NCBI RefSeq assembly: GCF_016656965.1
Contig: NZ_CP067977.1
Span: 248,001-312,000 of the forward strand
Reading direction: 5' to 3'
Source: Brevundimonas vitisensis
Lineage (GTDB): Bacteria > Pseudomonadota > Alphaproteobacteria > Caulobacterales > Caulobacteraceae
Length of the DNA: 64,000 bases
Below, piece by piece: positions 46,046-57,458 of the stretch (positions within the stretch are counted from its first letter, which is position 1; each line of letters opens with the position of its first letter). Below the pieces are notes generated by a model that saw nothing but the letters and a program-made list of their open reading frames with translations, was not told where the DNA came from and did no database searches. A program made the translations under genes and the position numbers.

Positions 46046-48087
46046 TGCCCGTCGCCAAGGTCAATGGCATCGAGACCGAGTTCGAGCCCGGCATGACCGT
46101 GCTGCAGGTCGCCGAACGCGCAGGGCATGAGATCCCGCGCTTCTGCTATCACGAACGTCTGTCCATCGCCGGCAACTGCCGCATGTGCCTGGTCGAGGTG
46201 AAGCCCGGGCCGCCCAAGCCCCAGGCTTCGTGCGCCCTGCCGGCGGCCGAGGGCCAGGAAATCTTCACCGACACGCCGATGGTGAAGAAGGCCCGCGAAG
46301 GGGTGATGGAGTTCCTGCTCATCAACCACCCGCTGGACTGCCCGATCTGCGACCAGGGCGGCGAGTGCGACCTGCAGGACCAGGCCATGGGCTATGGCCG
46401 CGATGGCTCGCGCTATGCCGAGAACAAGCGCGCGGTCGAAGAAAAATACATGGGTCCGACGGTCAAGACCTTCATGACCCGTTGCATCCAGTGCACCCGC
46501 TGCGTGCGGTTCATCACCGAGGTGGCGGGCGTGCCCGACATCGGCATGATCAGCCGCGGCGAGGATGCCGAAATCACCACCTACCTGGAAAAGGCGGTCG
46601 ACTCTGAGCTGTCGGGCAACGTCAATGACCTGTGCCCCGTGGGTGCCCTGACCCACCGCCCGTGGCAGTTCCACTATCGCCCCTGGGAGTTGAAGAAGAC
46701 CGAGACCATCGACGTCATGGACGCCTTGGGCTCCAACATTCGCGCCGACGCCAAGGGGGCCGAGGTGATGCGGATCCTGCCGCGCGTGCACGAGGGCATC
46801 AACGAGGAGTGGCTGTCGGACAAGAGCCGCTATGTCGTCGACGGCTTGCAGCGCCAGCGCCTTGACCGGCCCTATGTCCGCGAGAACGGCAAGCTGCGTC
46901 CCGCGACCTGGGACGAAGCCCTGACCATCGTCGCCGACAAGCTGAAGTCGGCGTCGGCTGACCGTATCGGCGTGATCGCGGGCGATCTGCAGGACGCCGA
47001 GTCGATGAAGGCGGCGCTGGATCTGTTCCGCGCCCTGGGCTCTGCCAATACCGACTGCCGTCAGGACGGATCGACCCTGGGCTATGGGCCGCGTGAGAGC
47101 TGGCTGTTCAATGCGGGCTTGGCCAGCGTCGAGGATGCAGACGCCATTCTGCTGATTGGCACCAATCCGCGGACCGAGGCGCCGCTGCTGAACGCACGGC
47201 TGCGCAAGGCCTGGCTGAAGGGCACGCGGATCGGCGTCATCGGCGAACGGGTCGATCTGACCTATGACTACGATCTGCTGGGCCTGGGCACCCGGACGCT
47301 GACCCGGATGCCCAAGGGCGCGGTCGAGGCGTTGAGCGCGGCCGAGCGGCCGATGATCATTCTGGGTGCCGGCGCCCTGGCTGGCGCGACGGGGCAGGGC
47401 ATCCTGGGGGCTGTCGGGCGGCTGGCGGCCAAGATTGGCGCGGTCAAGGCCGGCTGGAACGGCTTCAATATCCTTCACTCGGCGGCCTCGCGCGTTGCGG
47501 GCCTCGACATGGGATTTGTGCCGGGTCAGGGCGGACTGGACGCCGTCTCCATGAGTGCAGCGGGCGCGCTGGACGTTCTGTTCCTGCTGGGCGCCGACGA
47601 GATCGACACCGCAGCCAGCTCGGCCTTCAAGGTCTATCTGGGCAGCCACGGCGACCGCGGCGCGCACGGCGCGGACGTGATCCTGCCCGGCGCGGCCTAT
47701 ACGGAGAAGTCGGGTCTGTATGTGAACACCGAGGGCCGGGTCCAAATGGGTGACCGCGTCGTCTTCCCGAAGGGCGAGGCCAAGGAAGACTGGGCCATCA
47801 TTCGCGCCCTGTCGGAGCGGGTGGGTCACACCTTGCCTTATGACACGCTGGATCAGTTGCGAGCCCGGCTGATGGCCGACCATCCGACGTTCGGGCGGGT
47901 CGATTATCTGCCGCCCGCAGCGAGCTTCGACGTCGGTGCCCTGGGCACCAAGGACGATCTGGGCGACGTCGCCCTGGGCGGGTCGGTCGTCGATCCGTAT
48001 CTGAACAATCCGATCGCGCGGGCCAGCGCGACCATGGCCGAGCTGTCCACCCTGCGTGTGACCCCGGTCGCGATGGCGGCGGAGTAG
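46045..48087 (+). CDS. nuoG: NADH-quinone oxidoreductase subunit G
   Basis: A 680-residue 75-kDa-type subunit. The N-terminal ferredoxin-like region has [18 protein letters not shown] for N1b, then a His-Cys ligand set [18 protein letters not shown] (N5), and [10 protein letters not shown] with CPVGALT (N4). The rest is a molybdopterin-oxidoreductase-like domain without cofactor residues, including [17 protein letters not shown]. It has the normal alphaproteobacterial length and lacks the extra N7 extension. It directs electrons from NuoF towards NuoI. Confidence 0.95.
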   Translation: MPVAKVNGIETEFEPGMTVLQVAERAGHEIPRFCYHERLSIAGNCRMCLVEVKPGPPKPQASCALPAAEGQEIFTDTPMVKKAREGVMEFLLINHPLDCPICDQGGECDLQDQAMGYGRDGSRYAENKRAVEEKYMGPTVKTFMTRCIQCTRCVRFITEVAGVPDIGMISRGEDAEITTYLEKAVDSELSGNVNDLCPVGALTHRPWQFHYRPWELKKTETIDVMDALGSNIRADAKGAEVMRILPRVHEGINEEWLSDKSRYVVDGLQRQRLDRPYVRENGKLRPATWDEALTIVADKLKSASADRIGVIAGDLQDAESMKAALDLFRALGSANTDCRQDGSTLGYGPRESWLFNAGLASVEDADAILLIGTNPRTEAPLLNARLRKAWLKGTRIGVIGERVDLTYDYDLLGLGTRTLTRMPKGAVEALSAAERPMIILGAGALAGATGQGILGAVGRLAAKIGAVKAGWNGFNILHSAASRVAGLDMGFVPGQGGLDAVSMSAAGALDVLFLLGADEIDTAASSAFKVYLGSHGDRGAHGADVILPGAAYTEKSGLYVNTEGRVQMGDRVVFPKGEAKEDWAIIRALSERVGHTLPYDTLDQLRARLMADHPTFGRVDYLPPAASFDVGALGTKDDLGDVALGGSVVDPYLNNPIARASATMAELSTLRVTPVAMAAE

Positions 48088-48091
48088 GGCG

Positions 48092-49165
48092 ATGGCGGAA
48101 TTCTGGTCTTCTCCTCTCGGCTGGTTCCTGGCCACCACGGGTGCCGTGCTGCTGGTGACGGTTGGCGTGCTGATCGCGGTCGCCTTCTTGCTGCTGGCCG
48201 ACCGCAAGATCTGGGCGGGCGTGCAGATGCGCAAAGGGCCCAATGTCGTGGGCCCGTTCGGCCTGCTTCAGTCCTTTGCGGACATGATCAAATTCGTCCT
48301 GAAGGAGATCGTCGTTCCCGCCGGGGCCGACAAGGTCGTCTTCCTGATGGCGCCGATCATCACCGTCATCCTGGCCTTCATGGCCTGGGCCGTGATCCCG
48401 TTCGCGCCGGGTTGGGTCATTTCGGACCTGAACGTCGGCATTCTGTATATCTTCGCGGTGTCGTCGCTGGGCGTGTACGGCATCATCATGGGCGGCTGGG
48501 CGTCCAACTCTAAATATCCATTCCTGGGAGCGCTGCGCTCGGCGGCCCAGATGGTCTCCTATGAGGTCTCGATCGGCCTGGTCATCATCAATGTCATCGT
48601 GCTGGCAGGCACGATGAACCTGACCTCGATCGTGACGCAGCAGGAAGGCTGGATCTGGAACTGGTTCGCGTTCGGCGGCGGGCTGGACACTTGGCCGACC
48701 ATCGTCGCCATGTTCCCGATGGCCATCGTCTTCTTCGTGTCCGCCCTGGCCGAGACCAACCGTCCGCCGTTCGACCTTCCCGAGGCCGAGAGCGAGCTGG
48801 TGGCCGGCTATCAGGTCGAATATTCCTCGACGCCCTATCTGCTGTTCATGATGGGCGAGTACGTCAACATCATCTTCATGTGCGCCATGATCAGCCTGCT
48901 GTTCTTCGGCGGCTGGAACCCCGGCTTCGACGTCGCCCTGATCGGGCTGGACAGCTGGCCCGAGTGGATCGCCAATCTGTTCTATCTGCTGGTTCTCAGC
49001 ATCAAGATCGTCTTCTGGTTCTTCATGTTCGCCATGGTGAAGGCCTTCGTGCCCCGCTACCGCTATGACCAGTTGATGCGTCTGGGCTGGAAGATTTTCC
49101 TGCCGACCTCGCTGGTGGCTGTGGTCGTGGTCTCGGCCTGGCGTGTTTTTGCGGTGGGTGCATGA
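48092..49165 (+). CDS. nuoH: NADH-quinone oxidoreductase subunit H
   Basis: A 357-residue membrane subunit with eight helices that lines the quinone tunnel. It contains [21 protein letters not shown] in part near residue 37, [20 protein letters not shown] and [20 protein letters not shown] with the conserved acidic residues. It is 4 bases after nuoG and overlaps the small lipoprotein gene that follows by ATGA. Confidence 0.96.
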   Translation: MAEFWSSPLGWFLATTGAVLLVTVGVLIAVAFLLLADRKIWAGVQMRKGPNVVGPFGLLQSFADMIKFVLKEIVVPAGADKVVFLMAPIITVILAFMAWAVIPFAPGWVISDLNVGILYIFAVSSLGVYGIIMGGWASNSKYPFLGALRSAAQMVSYEVSIGLVIINVIVLAGTMNLTSIVTQQEGWIWNWFAFGGGLDTWPTIVAMFPMAIVFFVSALAETNRPPFDLPEAESELVAGYQVEYSSTPYLLFMMGEYVNIIFMCAMISLLFFGGWNPGFDVALIGLDSWPEWIANLFYLLVLSIKIVFWFFMFAMVKAFVPRYRYDQLMRLGWKIFLPTSLVAVVVVSAWRVFAVGA

Positions 49166-49380
49166 CCCGTCTGCTGATCCCCTGTGTCCTGGGCGTGATG
49201 GTCACGGCCTGTGCCGTGCCGATCTATGAGCCGGAGCCGACCTCGCCGCAGGCCTGGCAACGCCGCCAGGAATCCATCGAACGGCGCGAGGCGGAGCGTG
49301 TCCGCCTGTGCCGCATCACCCAGGAAGACGACCCCCGGCGCGAAGAGCTGTGCCGCGGCGTCGAAGGAGCCCGTTCATGA
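49162..49380 (+). CDS. Small putative lipoprotein between nuoH and nuoI
   Basis: A 72-residue protein. The N-terminus [20 protein letters not shown] looks like a lipoprotein signal with the lipobox VTAC (Cys17). The rest is charged and helical ([17 protein letters not shown]) with two further cysteines. It is joined by ATGA overlaps to both nuoH and nuoI. I recognise no family. Together with the 45518 lipoprotein it is a second exported product coded inside the complex I operon. Confidence 0.68.
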   Translation: MTRLLIPCVLGVMVTACAVPIYEPEPTSPQAWQRRQESIERREAERVRLCRITQEDDPRREELCRGVEGARS

Positions 49381-49868
49381 TCGCCCGCATCGGCCAGACC
49401 CTGAAGGGGGCCTTCCTGATCGACGTGGTCGGGGCCTTCTTCCTGACGCTCGGCTATCTGTTCCGGCCCAAGATGACCGTGAACTATCCGTTCGAGCGCA
49501 ATCCGCAGTCGCCGCGTTTCCGGGGCGAGCATGCGCTGCGCCGCTATCCGAACGGCGAAGAGCGCTGCATTGCCTGCAAGCTGTGCGAGGCCATCTGTCC
49601 GGCCCAAGCCATCACGATCGAGGCTGAACCGCGCGCCGATGGCAGCCGCCGCACGACCCGTTATGACATCGACATGGTGAAGTGCATCTATTGCGGTCTG
49701 TGCGCCGAGGCCTGTCCGGTCGATGCCATCGTGGAGGGACCGAACGCCGAGTTCGCGACCGAGACGCGTGAGGAACTGTATTTCGACAAGGCCCGACTGC
49801 TCGACAATGGCGATCGCTGGGAACGGCAGATTGCGAAGAATCTGGAACTCGACGCCCCTTATCGCTAA
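49377..49868 (+). CDS. nuoI: NADH-quinone oxidoreductase subunit I
   Basis: A 163-residue 8Fe ferredoxin-like subunit carrying clusters N6a and N6b. The two motifs [12 protein letters not shown] and [12 protein letters not shown] are intact, and an amphipathic N-terminal helix contacts the membrane arm. ATG 49377 overlaps the stop of the small lipoprotein gene; the frame is open further upstream but only in shadow sequence. A 79-base gap with a weak 6-bp hairpin follows before nuoJ. Confidence 0.96.
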   Translation: MIARIGQTLKGAFLIDVVGAFFLTLGYLFRPKMTVNYPFERNPQSPRFRGEHALRRYPNGEERCIACKLCEAICPAQAITIEAEPRADGSRRTTRYDIDMVKCIYCGLCAEACPVDAIVEGPNAEFATETREELYFDKARLLDNGDRWERQIAKNLELDAPYR

Positions 49869-49947
49869 GGCGCGTAACCGCTAAACGAAGCGCGCGAATC
49901 CCTGCGGGTTCACCGCTCAACCGACTGAAAGGGGCTAGAGGCCTCCC

Positions 49948-50577
49948 ATGCTGTTGCAAGGCATTGCCTTCTATGTGCTGTCCACGATTTGTGTGGTCGC
50001 CGGCCTGCTGGTCGTGACGGCGCGCAACCCCGTGCATTCGGTGCTGTGGCTGATCCTGTCGTTCTTCTCGGCGGCGGGACTGTTCGTCCTGCTGGGTGCC
50101 GAGTTCCTGGCCATGCTGCTGGTCGTCGTCTACGTCGGCGCGGTGGCGGTGCTGTTCCTGTTCGTCGTCATGATGCTGGATGTCGACTTCGTTCGGTTGC
50201 GCGAGGGCTATGCCCGGTATCTGCCGCTCGGCGCGATCGTGGCGGGCATCCTGTTGTTCGAGATGATCCTGATCACCCTGGCCGTGGTCCAGGGCGGCGC
50301 TGCGGCTGACGCCACGGCCCCGGCGGTCGCGGGACCGGAAGCATCCAATATCGAGACGATCGGGCGCGTGCTCTATACCGACTATGTCTATTTCTTCCAG
50401 GCGGCGGGGATCGTGCTGCTGATCGCCATGATCGGGGCCATCACCCTGACCCTGCGCCACAAGCCGGGCGTGCGCCGCCAGAAGGTCGCCGACCAGGTCG
50501 GGCGCGATCGCAAGAAGGCGGTGGAAGTCAAATCCGCGACGACCGGCGAGGGCCTGGCTCCCAAGGATCTGCTGTAA
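49948..50577 (+). CDS. nuoJ: NADH-quinone oxidoreductase subunit J
   Basis: A 209-residue membrane subunit with five helices. [24 protein letters not shown] text near residue 28 and [20 protein letters not shown] with the pi-bulge region of helix 3 are typical. The C-terminal 40 residues are charged and run beyond the conserved core. Its stop TAA overlaps the nuoK ATG by one base. Confidence 0.95.
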   Translation: MLLQGIAFYVLSTICVVAGLLVVTARNPVHSVLWLILSFFSAAGLFVLLGAEFLAMLLVVVYVGAVAVLFLFVVMMLDVDFVRLREGYARYLPLGAIVAGILLFEMILITLAVVQGGAAADATAPAVAGPEASNIETIGRVLYTDYVYFFQAAGIVLLIAMIGAITLTLRHKPGVRRQKVADQVGRDRKKAVEVKSATTGEGLAPKDLL

Positions 50578-50885
50578 TGACCGTGACCCTGTCCCACTAT
50601 CTGGCCGTGGCGGCGATGCTGTTCACCATCGGGGTGTTCGGCATCTTCGTGAACCGCAAGAACGTCATCATCATCCTGATGTCGGTCGAGCTGATCCTGC
50701 TGGCCGTGAACATCAATTTCGTCGCCTTCTCGACCTATCTGAACGATGTGTCGGGGCAGATCATGGCCATGTTCGTGCTGACGGTTGCGGCGGCAGAGGC
50801 GGCCGTTGGTCTGGCCATCCTGGTGACCTTCTTCCGTAACCGCGGCGATATCGCGGTCGACGACGCCAGCGTGATGAAGGGCTGA
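50577..50885 (+). CDS. nuoK: NADH-quinone oxidoreductase subunit K
   Basis: A 102-residue, three-helix antiporter-like subunit (MrpC type). The proton-path glutamates lie in [12 protein letters not shown] and [13 protein letters not shown]. It is the standard length and is coupled to nuoJ (TAATG) and followed by nuoL after 4 bases. Confidence 0.96.
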   Translation: MTVTLSHYLAVAAMLFTIGVFGIFVNRKNVIIILMSVELILLAVNINFVAFSTYLNDVSGQIMAMFVLTVAAAEAAVGLAILVTFFRNRGDIAVDDASVMKG

Positions 50886-50889
50886 TCGC

Positions 50890-52983
50890 GTGACACTCGA
50901 GCTTCTCGTCATCATCGGCGTTTTCGCTCCGCTGGTCGGAGCAATGGTCGCTGGGTTCTTTGGCCGTCGGATCGGCAACATCGCCTCACAGGCGGTGACG
51001 ACCGGGCTTTTGTTCGTTTCCTGCGCCGTGGCCTGGACGGTTTTCAGCCTGCACACCTGGCATCACCTGGAAGCCTTCACCATCCAGCTGGCCCCCTTCA
51101 TCAATGTCGGTGATTTCCAGTCGGTTTGGTCGATCCGCATCGACGCCCTGTCAGCGGTGATGCTGATCGTCGTCACGACGGTGTCCTCGCTCGTGCACCT
51201 GTATTCCTGGGGCTATATGGCCGAGGACGACAGCCGGCCGCGCTTCTTCGCCTATCTGTCGCTTTTCACCTTCGCCATGCTGGCCCTGGTGACAGCCGCC
51301 GATTTCATGCAGCTGTTCTTCGGCTGGGAAGGCGTGGGCCTGGCCTCTTATCTGCTGATCGGTTTCTGGTTCAAGAAGCCCACGGCCAGCGCCGCCGCCA
51401 TCAAGGCCTTCGTCGTCAACCGGGTCGGAGACTTCGGTTTTGCGCTGGGGATCATCACCGTCTTCTGGATGTTCGGCACGATCCAGTTCGCCGAACTGTT
51501 CCCCCTGATTGCGGCCAAGGCCGGAACGACGTGGGAGTTCCTGGGCTACAACTGGTCGGCGCTGGACCTGGCGGGACTGCTGCTGTTCGTGGGGGCCATG
51601 GGCAAGTCGGCTCAGTTCTTCCTGCACACCTGGCTACCGGACGCGATGGAGGGGCCGACGCCGGTGTCCGCCCTGATCCACGCCGCGACCATGGTGACGG
51701 CGGGTGTTTACATGGTCTGCCTCCTGTCGCCGATCTATGAGTATGCGCCGACCGCATCGATGGTCATCGCCATCACGGGGGGCATCACGGCGCTGTTCGC
51801 CGCCACTGTTGGTCTGGCCCAGAACGACATCAAGCGGGTCATCGCCTATTCGACCTGTTCGCAGCTGGGCTACATGTTCTTCGCGGCGGGCGTCGGGGCC
51901 TATCAGGCCGCCATGTTCCACCTGTTCACCCACGCCTTCTTCAAGGCCCTGCTGTTCTTGGGTGCCGGATCGGTGATCCACGGCATGCATCACGAGCAGG
52001 ACATGCGGAAGATGGGCGGGCTGTGGAAGCTGTTGCCCGTCACCTATGCCGTCATGACCATCGGCACGATCGCCATCACAGGTCTGGGCATTCCCGAGGT
52101 CAAGCTGGGCTTCGCCGGCTTCTATTCCAAAGACTCCATCCTGGAGAGCGCCTTTGCCTCTGCGGACTACAGCCCGGCCGGACTGTTTGTCTTCTTCATC
52201 GGCCTGTTTGCTGCGGGACTGACGGCTTACTACTCCTGGCGTCTGGTGTTCATGACCTTCCACAACCGTGCCGCGTGGAAGGATGACGCGCACGCCCACG
52301 ATCACCACGACGATCACGCCGCGTCGCCTGCTCAGCTGGAAACCCATTCCGAGCCCTTGCCCGAGGACCATGACCACGCCCATGACGATCACGGTCATGG
52401 CCACCACGGTCCGCTCAAGCCGCACGAGAGCCCCTGGGTCATGCTGGTCCCGTTGCTGGTGCTGTCGATCGGCGCGATCTTTTCGGGGGCCGTCTTCTAC
52501 GAGTTCTTCGTGGGCCATCACGAGCACGAGTTCTGGCGCGGGGCGATCTTCACCGGGCCTGAGAACCACGTCCTTCACGACAGCCACTATGTGCCGACCT
52601 GGGTGCTGTGGGCCCCGCTGATCGTGTCGAGCCTGGGCACGCTGATCGCGGTCTATGTCTATGTCCTGAAGGAGGGCATGGCCCGCCGGATGGCGGAACG
52701 CGGCGGCCCGCTGCACACCTTCTTCTACAACAAGTGGTTCTTCGACGAGATCTACGACTTCGTCTTCGTCAAGGGGGCCAGGGCTCTGGGCGATCTGTTC
52801 TGGAAGATCGGTGACGTCCGGATCATCGACGGACTGGGTCCGAACGGCGCGGCCTGGGCCTCGCTCAAATCTGCGGCGCGGCTGGCCAAGATCCAGTCGG
52901 GCTATGTCTATCACTATGCCTTCGTGATGCTGTTGGGTGTGGCAGGTCTGCTCGCCTTCGCCATCGCGACGTGGGGAGCCTGA
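50890..52983 (+). CDS. nuoL: NADH-quinone oxidoreductase subunit L with His-rich insert
   Basis: A 697-residue antiporter-like proton-pumping subunit with 15-16 helices and the long lateral helix at the C-terminal end. [39 protein letters not shown] and [15 protein letters not shown] are intact. An unusual loop at about residues 460-515 has 14 histidines and many aspartates in runs like HDHHDDH and [13 protein letters not shown], lying between helices. GTG 50890 is the start. The family core is otherwise normal. Confidence 0.95.
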   Translation: MTLELLVIIGVFAPLVGAMVAGFFGRRIGNIASQAVTTGLLFVSCAVAWTVFSLHTWHHLEAFTIQLAPFINVGDFQSVWSIRIDALSAVMLIVVTTVSSLVHLYSWGYMAEDDSRPRFFAYLSLFTFAMLALVTAADFMQLFFGWEGVGLASYLLIGFWFKKPTASAAAIKAFVVNRVGDFGFALGIITVFWMFGTIQFAELFPLIAAKAGTTWEFLGYNWSALDLAGLLLFVGAMGKSAQFFLHTWLPDAMEGPTPVSALIHAATMVTAGVYMVCLLSPIYEYAPTASMVIAITGGITALFAATVGLAQNDIKRVIAYSTCSQLGYMFFAAGVGAYQAAMFHLFTHAFFKALLFLGAGSVIHGMHHEQDMRKMGGLWKLLPVTYAVMTIGTIAITGLGIPEVKLGFAGFYSKDSILESAFASADYSPAGLFVFFIGLFAAGLTAYYSWRLVFMTFHNRAAWKDDAHAHDHHDDHAASPAQLETHSEPLPEDHDHAHDDHGHGHHGPLKPHESPWVMLVPLLVLSIGAIFSGAVFYEFFVGHHEHEFWRGAIFTGPENHVLHDSHYVPTWVLWAPLIVSSLGTLIAVYVYVLKEGMARRMAERGGPLHTFFYNKWFFDEIYDFVFVKGARALGDLFWKIGDVRIIDGLGPNGAAWASLKSAARLAKIQSGYVYHYAFVMLLGVAGLLAFAIATWGA

Positions 52984-52987
52984 GCCC

Positions 52988-54472
52988 GTGCCCTACATCC
53001 TGAGTCTCATTACCTTCGTGCCGCTGATCGGCGCGGCCCTCATCTTCCTGGCCCGCCTGGCGAACAAGTCCGACGCGGGTGCCGCCGGCGCGGCGCGCTG
53101 GATCGCCCTGGGCACCACCTTGGTTGCCCTGGCCCTGTCCGTGCTGCTGGTTGCACAGTTTGACGCGTCCAATCCCGGCTATCAGTTCGTCGAGCGGTAT
53201 GTCTGGTTCGCCGGCGCCCAATACCACATGGGCGTGGACGGGATTTCGATCCTGTTCGTGCTGCTGACGGCCTTCCTGCTGCCGATCTGCATCCTGGCCA
53301 GTTGGACCACGATCAAGGACCGGGTGGTCGATTACATGATCGCCTTCCTGGTGCTGGAGACCCTGGTCATCGGGGTGTTCACGGCCCTGGACCTGTTCCT
53401 GTTCTACATCTTCTTCGAAGGCACACTGGTGCCGATGTTCATCATCATCGGGGTGTGGGGCGGGCAGAACCGCATCTATGCGGCCTACAAATTCTTCCTC
53501 TACACCCTGCTGGGCTCCGTCCTCATGCTGCTGGCCATGCTCTGGATGGCGGCCGAGACCGGCACGACCAGCATTCCGGCGCTCAAGGACTACGCCTTCG
53601 ACCCGGCGGTGCAGCCCCTGCTTTGGCTGGCCTTCTTCGCCTCCTTTGCGGTCAAGATGCCGATGTGGCCGGTGCATACCTGGCTTCCGGACGCCCACGT
53701 CCAGGCCCCCACGGCGGGCTCGGTCATCCTGGCCGGCATCCTGCTGAAGCTGGGCGGATACGGCTTCATCCTGTTCAACCTGCCGATGTTCCCACAGGCC
53801 TCGCAGCAGTTTGCGCCTCTGGTGTTTGCGCTGTCGGTGATCGCCATTGTCTATACGTCGCTGGTCGCGTTCCGGCAGACCGACATCAAGAAGCTGATCG
53901 CCTATTCCTCGGTTGCCCACATGGGTTTCGTCACCATGGGCATCTTCGCCGGCAACGAGCAGGGCGTGCAGGGGGCGGTGTTCCAGATGCTCAGCCACGG
54001 GCTGATCTCAGGCGCACTCTTCCTGTGTGTCGGGGTCGTCTATGACCGGATGCACACCCGCGAGATCGCCTTCTATGGCGGTCTGACGAACCGTATGCCC
54101 TGGTATGCCGCCATCTTTTTGATGTTCACCATGGCCAATGTCGGCCTGCCGGGGACCTCGGGCTTCATCGGTGAAATCCTGACGATGACGGCGGTGTATG
54201 AGGTTTCGACCTGGGCGGCGTTGTTCGCGGCCTCGGGCGTGATCTTCTCGGCGGTCTATGCCCTGACGCTGTATCGCAACGTCATGTTCGGCGAGATCGT
54301 CAATCCGGCGCTGAAGACCATCAGTGACATCGACAAGCGCGAGCTGCTGATCTTCGTGCCGCTGATCGTCGGCACGATCTGGCTGGGCGTACAGCCCGGC
54401 ATGGTGCTGGACCTGACCGCCGCCTCAGTCGAGGCCCTGACGACGACCTATCGCGCAGCGATCGGTGGGTGA
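52988..54472 (+). CDS. nuoM: NADH-quinone oxidoreductase subunit M
   Basis: A 494-residue antiporter-like subunit with 14 helices. [38 protein letters not shown] text near residue 230, and [21 protein letters not shown] carry the conserved Glu and Lys of the proton channel. The GTG at 52988, 4 bases after nuoL, gives the normal N-terminus; a longer frame into nuoL is rejected. It ends 7 bases before nuoN. Confidence 0.95.
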   Translation: MPYILSLITFVPLIGAALIFLARLANKSDAGAAGAARWIALGTTLVALALSVLLVAQFDASNPGYQFVERYVWFAGAQYHMGVDGISILFVLLTAFLLPICILASWTTIKDRVVDYMIAFLVLETLVIGVFTALDLFLFYIFFEGTLVPMFIIIGVWGGQNRIYAAYKFFLYTLLGSVLMLLAMLWMAAETGTTSIPALKDYAFDPAVQPLLWLAFFASFAVKMPMWPVHTWLPDAHVQAPTAGSVILAGILLKLGGYGFILFNLPMFPQASQQFAPLVFALSVIAIVYTSLVAFRQTDIKKLIAYSSVAHMGFVTMGIFAGNEQGVQGAVFQMLSHGLISGALFLCVGVVYDRMHTREIAFYGGLTNRMPWYAAIFLMFTMANVGLPGTSGFIGEILTMTAVYEVSTWAALFAASGVIFSAVYALTLYRNVMFGEIVNPALKTISDIDKRELLIFVPLIVGTIWLGVQPGMVLDLTAASVEALTTTYRAAIGG

Positions 54473-54479
54473 GACCTTA

Positions 54480-55925
54480 ATGCCTGATCTGTCCCTTGCC
54501 CTTCCTCTCGCCGCCTCGGAGCTGACGCTCGCGATCGGGGCCATGGTCCTGCTGCTGCTCGGTGCCTTCCTGGGTGAAAAGTCGGCGCGCCTGATCTCCA
54601 TCCTGTCGGTCGCCCTGTTGATCGCGGCGACGGCGGTCGTGATCCAGGCCCCGCTGGGTGCTGCATTCGACGGCGCCTTCGTCGCTGATCCGCTGGCCGT
54701 CTATGGCAAGGTGGTCATCTATCTGGCCGCAGCCGTTGCCATCGTCCTGGGTGATGGCTGGATGAGCCGCAGCCGGATCGCGCGGTTCGAGTTTCCCGTA
54801 TTGATCGTGCTGGCCTCGGTCGGCATGGCGATGATGGCGTCATCGGGCGACCTGATCTCGATGTACGTCGGGATCGAGCTGCATTCGCTGGCCCTCTATG
54901 TTCTGGCCGCTTTCCACCGTGATGACCTGAAGGCGTCCGAGGCGGGGCTGAAGTATTTCGTGCTGGGCGCGCTGTCGTCGGGTCTTCTGCTCTATGGGGC
55001 CAGCCTGATCTACGGCTTCACCGGCTCCATGCGGTTCGAGGACATCGCCGTCATCGCGGCCCAGGGCGACGTCGGGCCGGGCCTGATCTTCGGCCTGGTC
55101 TTCCTGATCTGCGGGCTGGCGTTCAAGGTATCGGCCGCGCCGTTCCACATGTGGACGCCCGATGTCTATGAAGGCGCTCCGACGCCTGTCGTGGCCCTGT
55201 TCGCCACAGCCCCGAAGATGGCGGCCATGGTTCTGGTCGCCCGCACCCTGTCGGAAGGGTTCGGCGGAGCGCACGATCAGTGGGCCCAGGTCCTGATCCT
55301 CATCTCGTTGATTTCGTTCGCGGTCGGGGCGTTTGGTGGCCTGGCGCAGAAGGACATGCAGCGGCTGCTGGCCTATTCGTCCATCGCCAACATCGGCTAT
55401 GCTCTTCTGGGCATCACGGCGGGCACCGAGGTCGGGCTCCAGGCCATGCTGATGTTCATGACCCTTTATGTCGTCGATCAGATCGGCTTCTTCGCGATCC
55501 TGATGTCCCTGTCGCGCAGCGGTCGGCCCATCCGGACGATCGCCGACTTCGCGGGCCTGAAGAAGGATCGCCCGGTGACGGCCATCGCCATCACCATTCT
55601 GTCGCTGTCGGTTCTGGGCATGCCGCCGTTCTCGGGCTTCTGGGGCAAGTTCTATGTCTTTGGCGCGGCGGCAGACGCCGGATACTGGATGGCGGCGGCG
55701 GCGGGTCTGGTGGCCTCGGTCGTGGCAGCCTTCTACTATCTGCGGATCATCAAGCTGATGTGGTTCGATGCGGCCCCTGACCAGGCGCCGATCGACAAGG
55801 CACCGGTCGAGACCAAGGTGGTCGGTTGGGCCGCTGCTGCTTTTGCCTTCCCGCTGGTGATCGTTGCCCTGGTCTGGCTGGAACCCCTGACGCGGATCGC
55901 AGCTTCAGGCTTCGGCGCGGGATAG
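54480..55925 (+). CDS. nuoN: NADH-quinone oxidoreductase subunit N
   Basis: A 481-residue antiporter-like subunit with 14 helices. MYVGIELHSLALYVLAAF, SAAPFHMWTPDVYEGAPTPVVA-type text near residue 220, and AQKDMQRLLAYSSIANIGY are intact. ATG 54480 is preferred over the in-frame GTG 54465, which lies within nuoM. It is the last nuo gene; biotin ligase follows after 4 bases, so the operon probably continues. Confidence 0.95.
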   Translation: MPDLSLALPLAASELTLAIGAMVLLLLGAFLGEKSARLISILSVALLIAATAVVIQAPLGAAFDGAFVADPLAVYGKVVIYLAAAVAIVLGDGWMSRSRIARFEFPVLIVLASVGMAMMASSGDLISMYVGIELHSLALYVLAAFHRDDLKASEAGLKYFVLGALSSGLLLYGASLIYGFTGSMRFEDIAVIAAQGDVGPGLIFGLVFLICGLAFKVSAAPFHMWTPDVYEGAPTPVVALFATAPKMAAMVLVARTLSEGFGGAHDQWAQVLILISLISFAVGAFGGLAQKDMQRLLAYSSIANIGYALLGITAGTEVGLQAMLMFMTLYVVDQIGFFAILMSLSRSGRPIRTIADFAGLKKDRPVTAIAITILSLSVLGMPPFSGFWGKFYVFGAAADAGYWMAAAAGLVASVVAAFYYLRIIKLMWFDAAPDQAPIDKAPVETKVVGWAAAAFAFPLVIVALVWLEPLTRIAASGFGAG

Positions 55926-55929
55926 GGCG

Positions 55930-56679
55930 GTGAGCCCGGTTCCGATCCTGCTGCTTGACCAGACGGACTCCACCAATGCCGAAGCCCGTCGCCGGGCCGA
56001 AGCCGGAGAGGTCGGACCGCAGTGGATCGTAGCGCGTCGCCAGACGTCGGGGCGCGGGCGCCGGGGTCGGGCCTGGGAAAGCGAGACCGGAAATCTGGCC
56101 GCTACGCTTCTGATGACGACGCAGAAACCGGCGGCCGAGGCAGCGCAGGTGACCTTCCTGGCTGCCCTCGCCACGGCGGACCTGCTAGAGGCGTTTGCCG
56201 CACCGGGCCGGGTGGCGATCAAATGGCCGAATGATGTGATGATCGCCGGGGACAAGGCGGTCGGCATACTCATCGAGTCCGGCACCCATTCCATGGGGGG
56301 GCTGTGGCTTGCCGTCGGGATCGGCGTCAATCTGGCCCATGCGCCAACCGGGACCGAACGCCCGGCCACGTCCCTTGCCGCTCACCTTCGTTCCGATGTC
56401 GCCTATCCGCCGTCGGTGGAGGCTGCAGCGCAGGTGTTGGCCGATGCTTTCGCCGTTTGGCAGCAACGTTGGGAGACACTCGGTTTCCAGCCTGTCCTCG
56501 ACGCCTGGGTGGCCCGCACCCAGGGTCTGGACGGTCCCGCCACGGCCAGACTGGATCACGAGGCGATCAGCGGGGTGGCCGACGGCGTGGCACCGGACGG
56601 GGCTTTGCGGTTGAAGTTGGCCGATGGGTCGATGCGGCTGATCTCGGCCGGGGACGTGTTTTTTGGTGAGGCGGTCTGA
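55930..56679 (+). CDS. birA: Biotin-[acetyl-CoA-carboxylase] ligase
   Basis: A 249-residue BirA of the short kind, with a catalytic and an SH3-like C-terminal domain but no N-terminal DNA-binding domain. It thus attaches biotin to carboxylases and does not repress. It has [13 protein letters not shown], the biotin-loop region, [19 protein letters not shown], and [10 protein letters not shown]. The start is GTG 55930, 4 bases after nuoN. The one-base overlap with coaX (TGATG) indicates shared translation. The order nuoN-birA-coaX-rnj is common in alphaproteobacteria. Confidence 0.92.
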   Translation: MSPVPILLLDQTDSTNAEARRRAEAGEVGPQWIVARRQTSGRGRRGRAWESETGNLAATLLMTTQKPAAEAAQVTFLAALATADLLEAFAAPGRVAIKWPNDVMIAGDKAVGILIESGTHSMGGLWLAVGIGVNLAHAPTGTERPATSLAAHLRSDVAYPPSVEAAAQVLADAFAVWQQRWETLGFQPVLDAWVARTQGLDGPATARLDHEAISGVADGVAPDGALRLKLADGSMRLISAGDVFFGEAV

Positions 56680-57458
56680 TGTTGCTGGCCATCGAACAGG
56701 GCAACACCAATACGCTGTTTGCCATCCATGACGGCACCGACTGGATCGCGCAGTGGCGGACGGCGACGGAGGCCAGTCGGACGGCCGACGAATACGCCGT
56801 CTGGCTGAACCAGTTGCTGCACATGCGTGGACTGGCCTTTGACAGCCTGGACGGCTGCATTATTTCCAGTGTCGTCCCGCAGTCGATCTTCAATCTGCGC
56901 AACCTGTCGCGGCGTTACATGAATGTCGAGCCGCTGGTCGTCGGGGACAATACAGACCTGGGCATGCAGGTGCGGATCACCAAGCCGACAGAGGCGGGGG
57001 CAGACCGACTGGTCAATGCCGTAGGAGCCCACCTGGTCTATCCCGGGGACCTGTTGCTGATCGATTCCGGCACGGCCACCACCTTCGATGTGGTGGCAGC
57101 GGATGGCGCGTTCGAAGGCGGCCTGATCGCGCCGGGGATCAACCTGTCGCTTCAGGCCCTCCATGAGGCAGCGGCCAAGCTTCCGCGCATTGCCATCCAG
57201 CGACCGGAGCGCGTGATCGGCAAGGATACGGTCACGGCCATGCAGTCGGGCGTCTTCTGGGGATATGTCTCCCTGATCGAGGGCTTGGTCGCGCGCATAA
57301 AGGCGGAGTGGGGGGCACCCATGACCGTCATCGGCACCGGCGGCGTCGCTTCGCTGTTCGAAGGGGCCACCACATCCATCGACCGGTTCGATCCGGACCT
57401 GACTATCCGCGGCCTGCTCGAAATCTGGCGGCGGAATACCCATCTAAAGGACGCATGA
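56679..57458 (+). CDS. coaX: Type III pantothenate kinase
   Basis: A 259-residue kinase of the ASKHA fold that phosphorylates pantothenate in coenzyme A synthesis. It has the phosphate loop EQGNTNTLF near residue 6, [13 protein letters not shown] in the variant form [19 protein letters not shown], and [14 protein letters not shown]. The first loop has Glu-Gln where many homologues have Asp-Ile/Val, a variation also seen in alphaproteobacteria. It overlaps birA by one base and rnj by ATGA. Confidence 0.93.
   Translation: MLLAIEQGNTNTLFAIHDGTDWIAQWRTATEASRTADEYAVWLNQLLHMRGLAFDSLDGCIISSVVPQSIFNLRNLSRRYMNVEPLVVGDNTDLGMQVRITKPTEAGADRLVNAVGAHLVYPGDLLLIDSGTATTFDVVAADGAFEGGLIAPGINLSLQALHEAAAKLPRIAIQRPERVIGKDTVTAMQSGVFWGYVSLIEGLVARIKAEWGAPMTVIGTGGVASLFEGATTSIDRFDPDLTIRGLLEIWRRNTHLKDA

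Noticed and set aside
45943-48243. A 766-codon minus-strand open frame opposite nuoG
   Set aside because: It lies wholly antisense to an intact, well-conserved nuoG. Long antisense frames are expected in high-GC DNA and the product is low-complexity.
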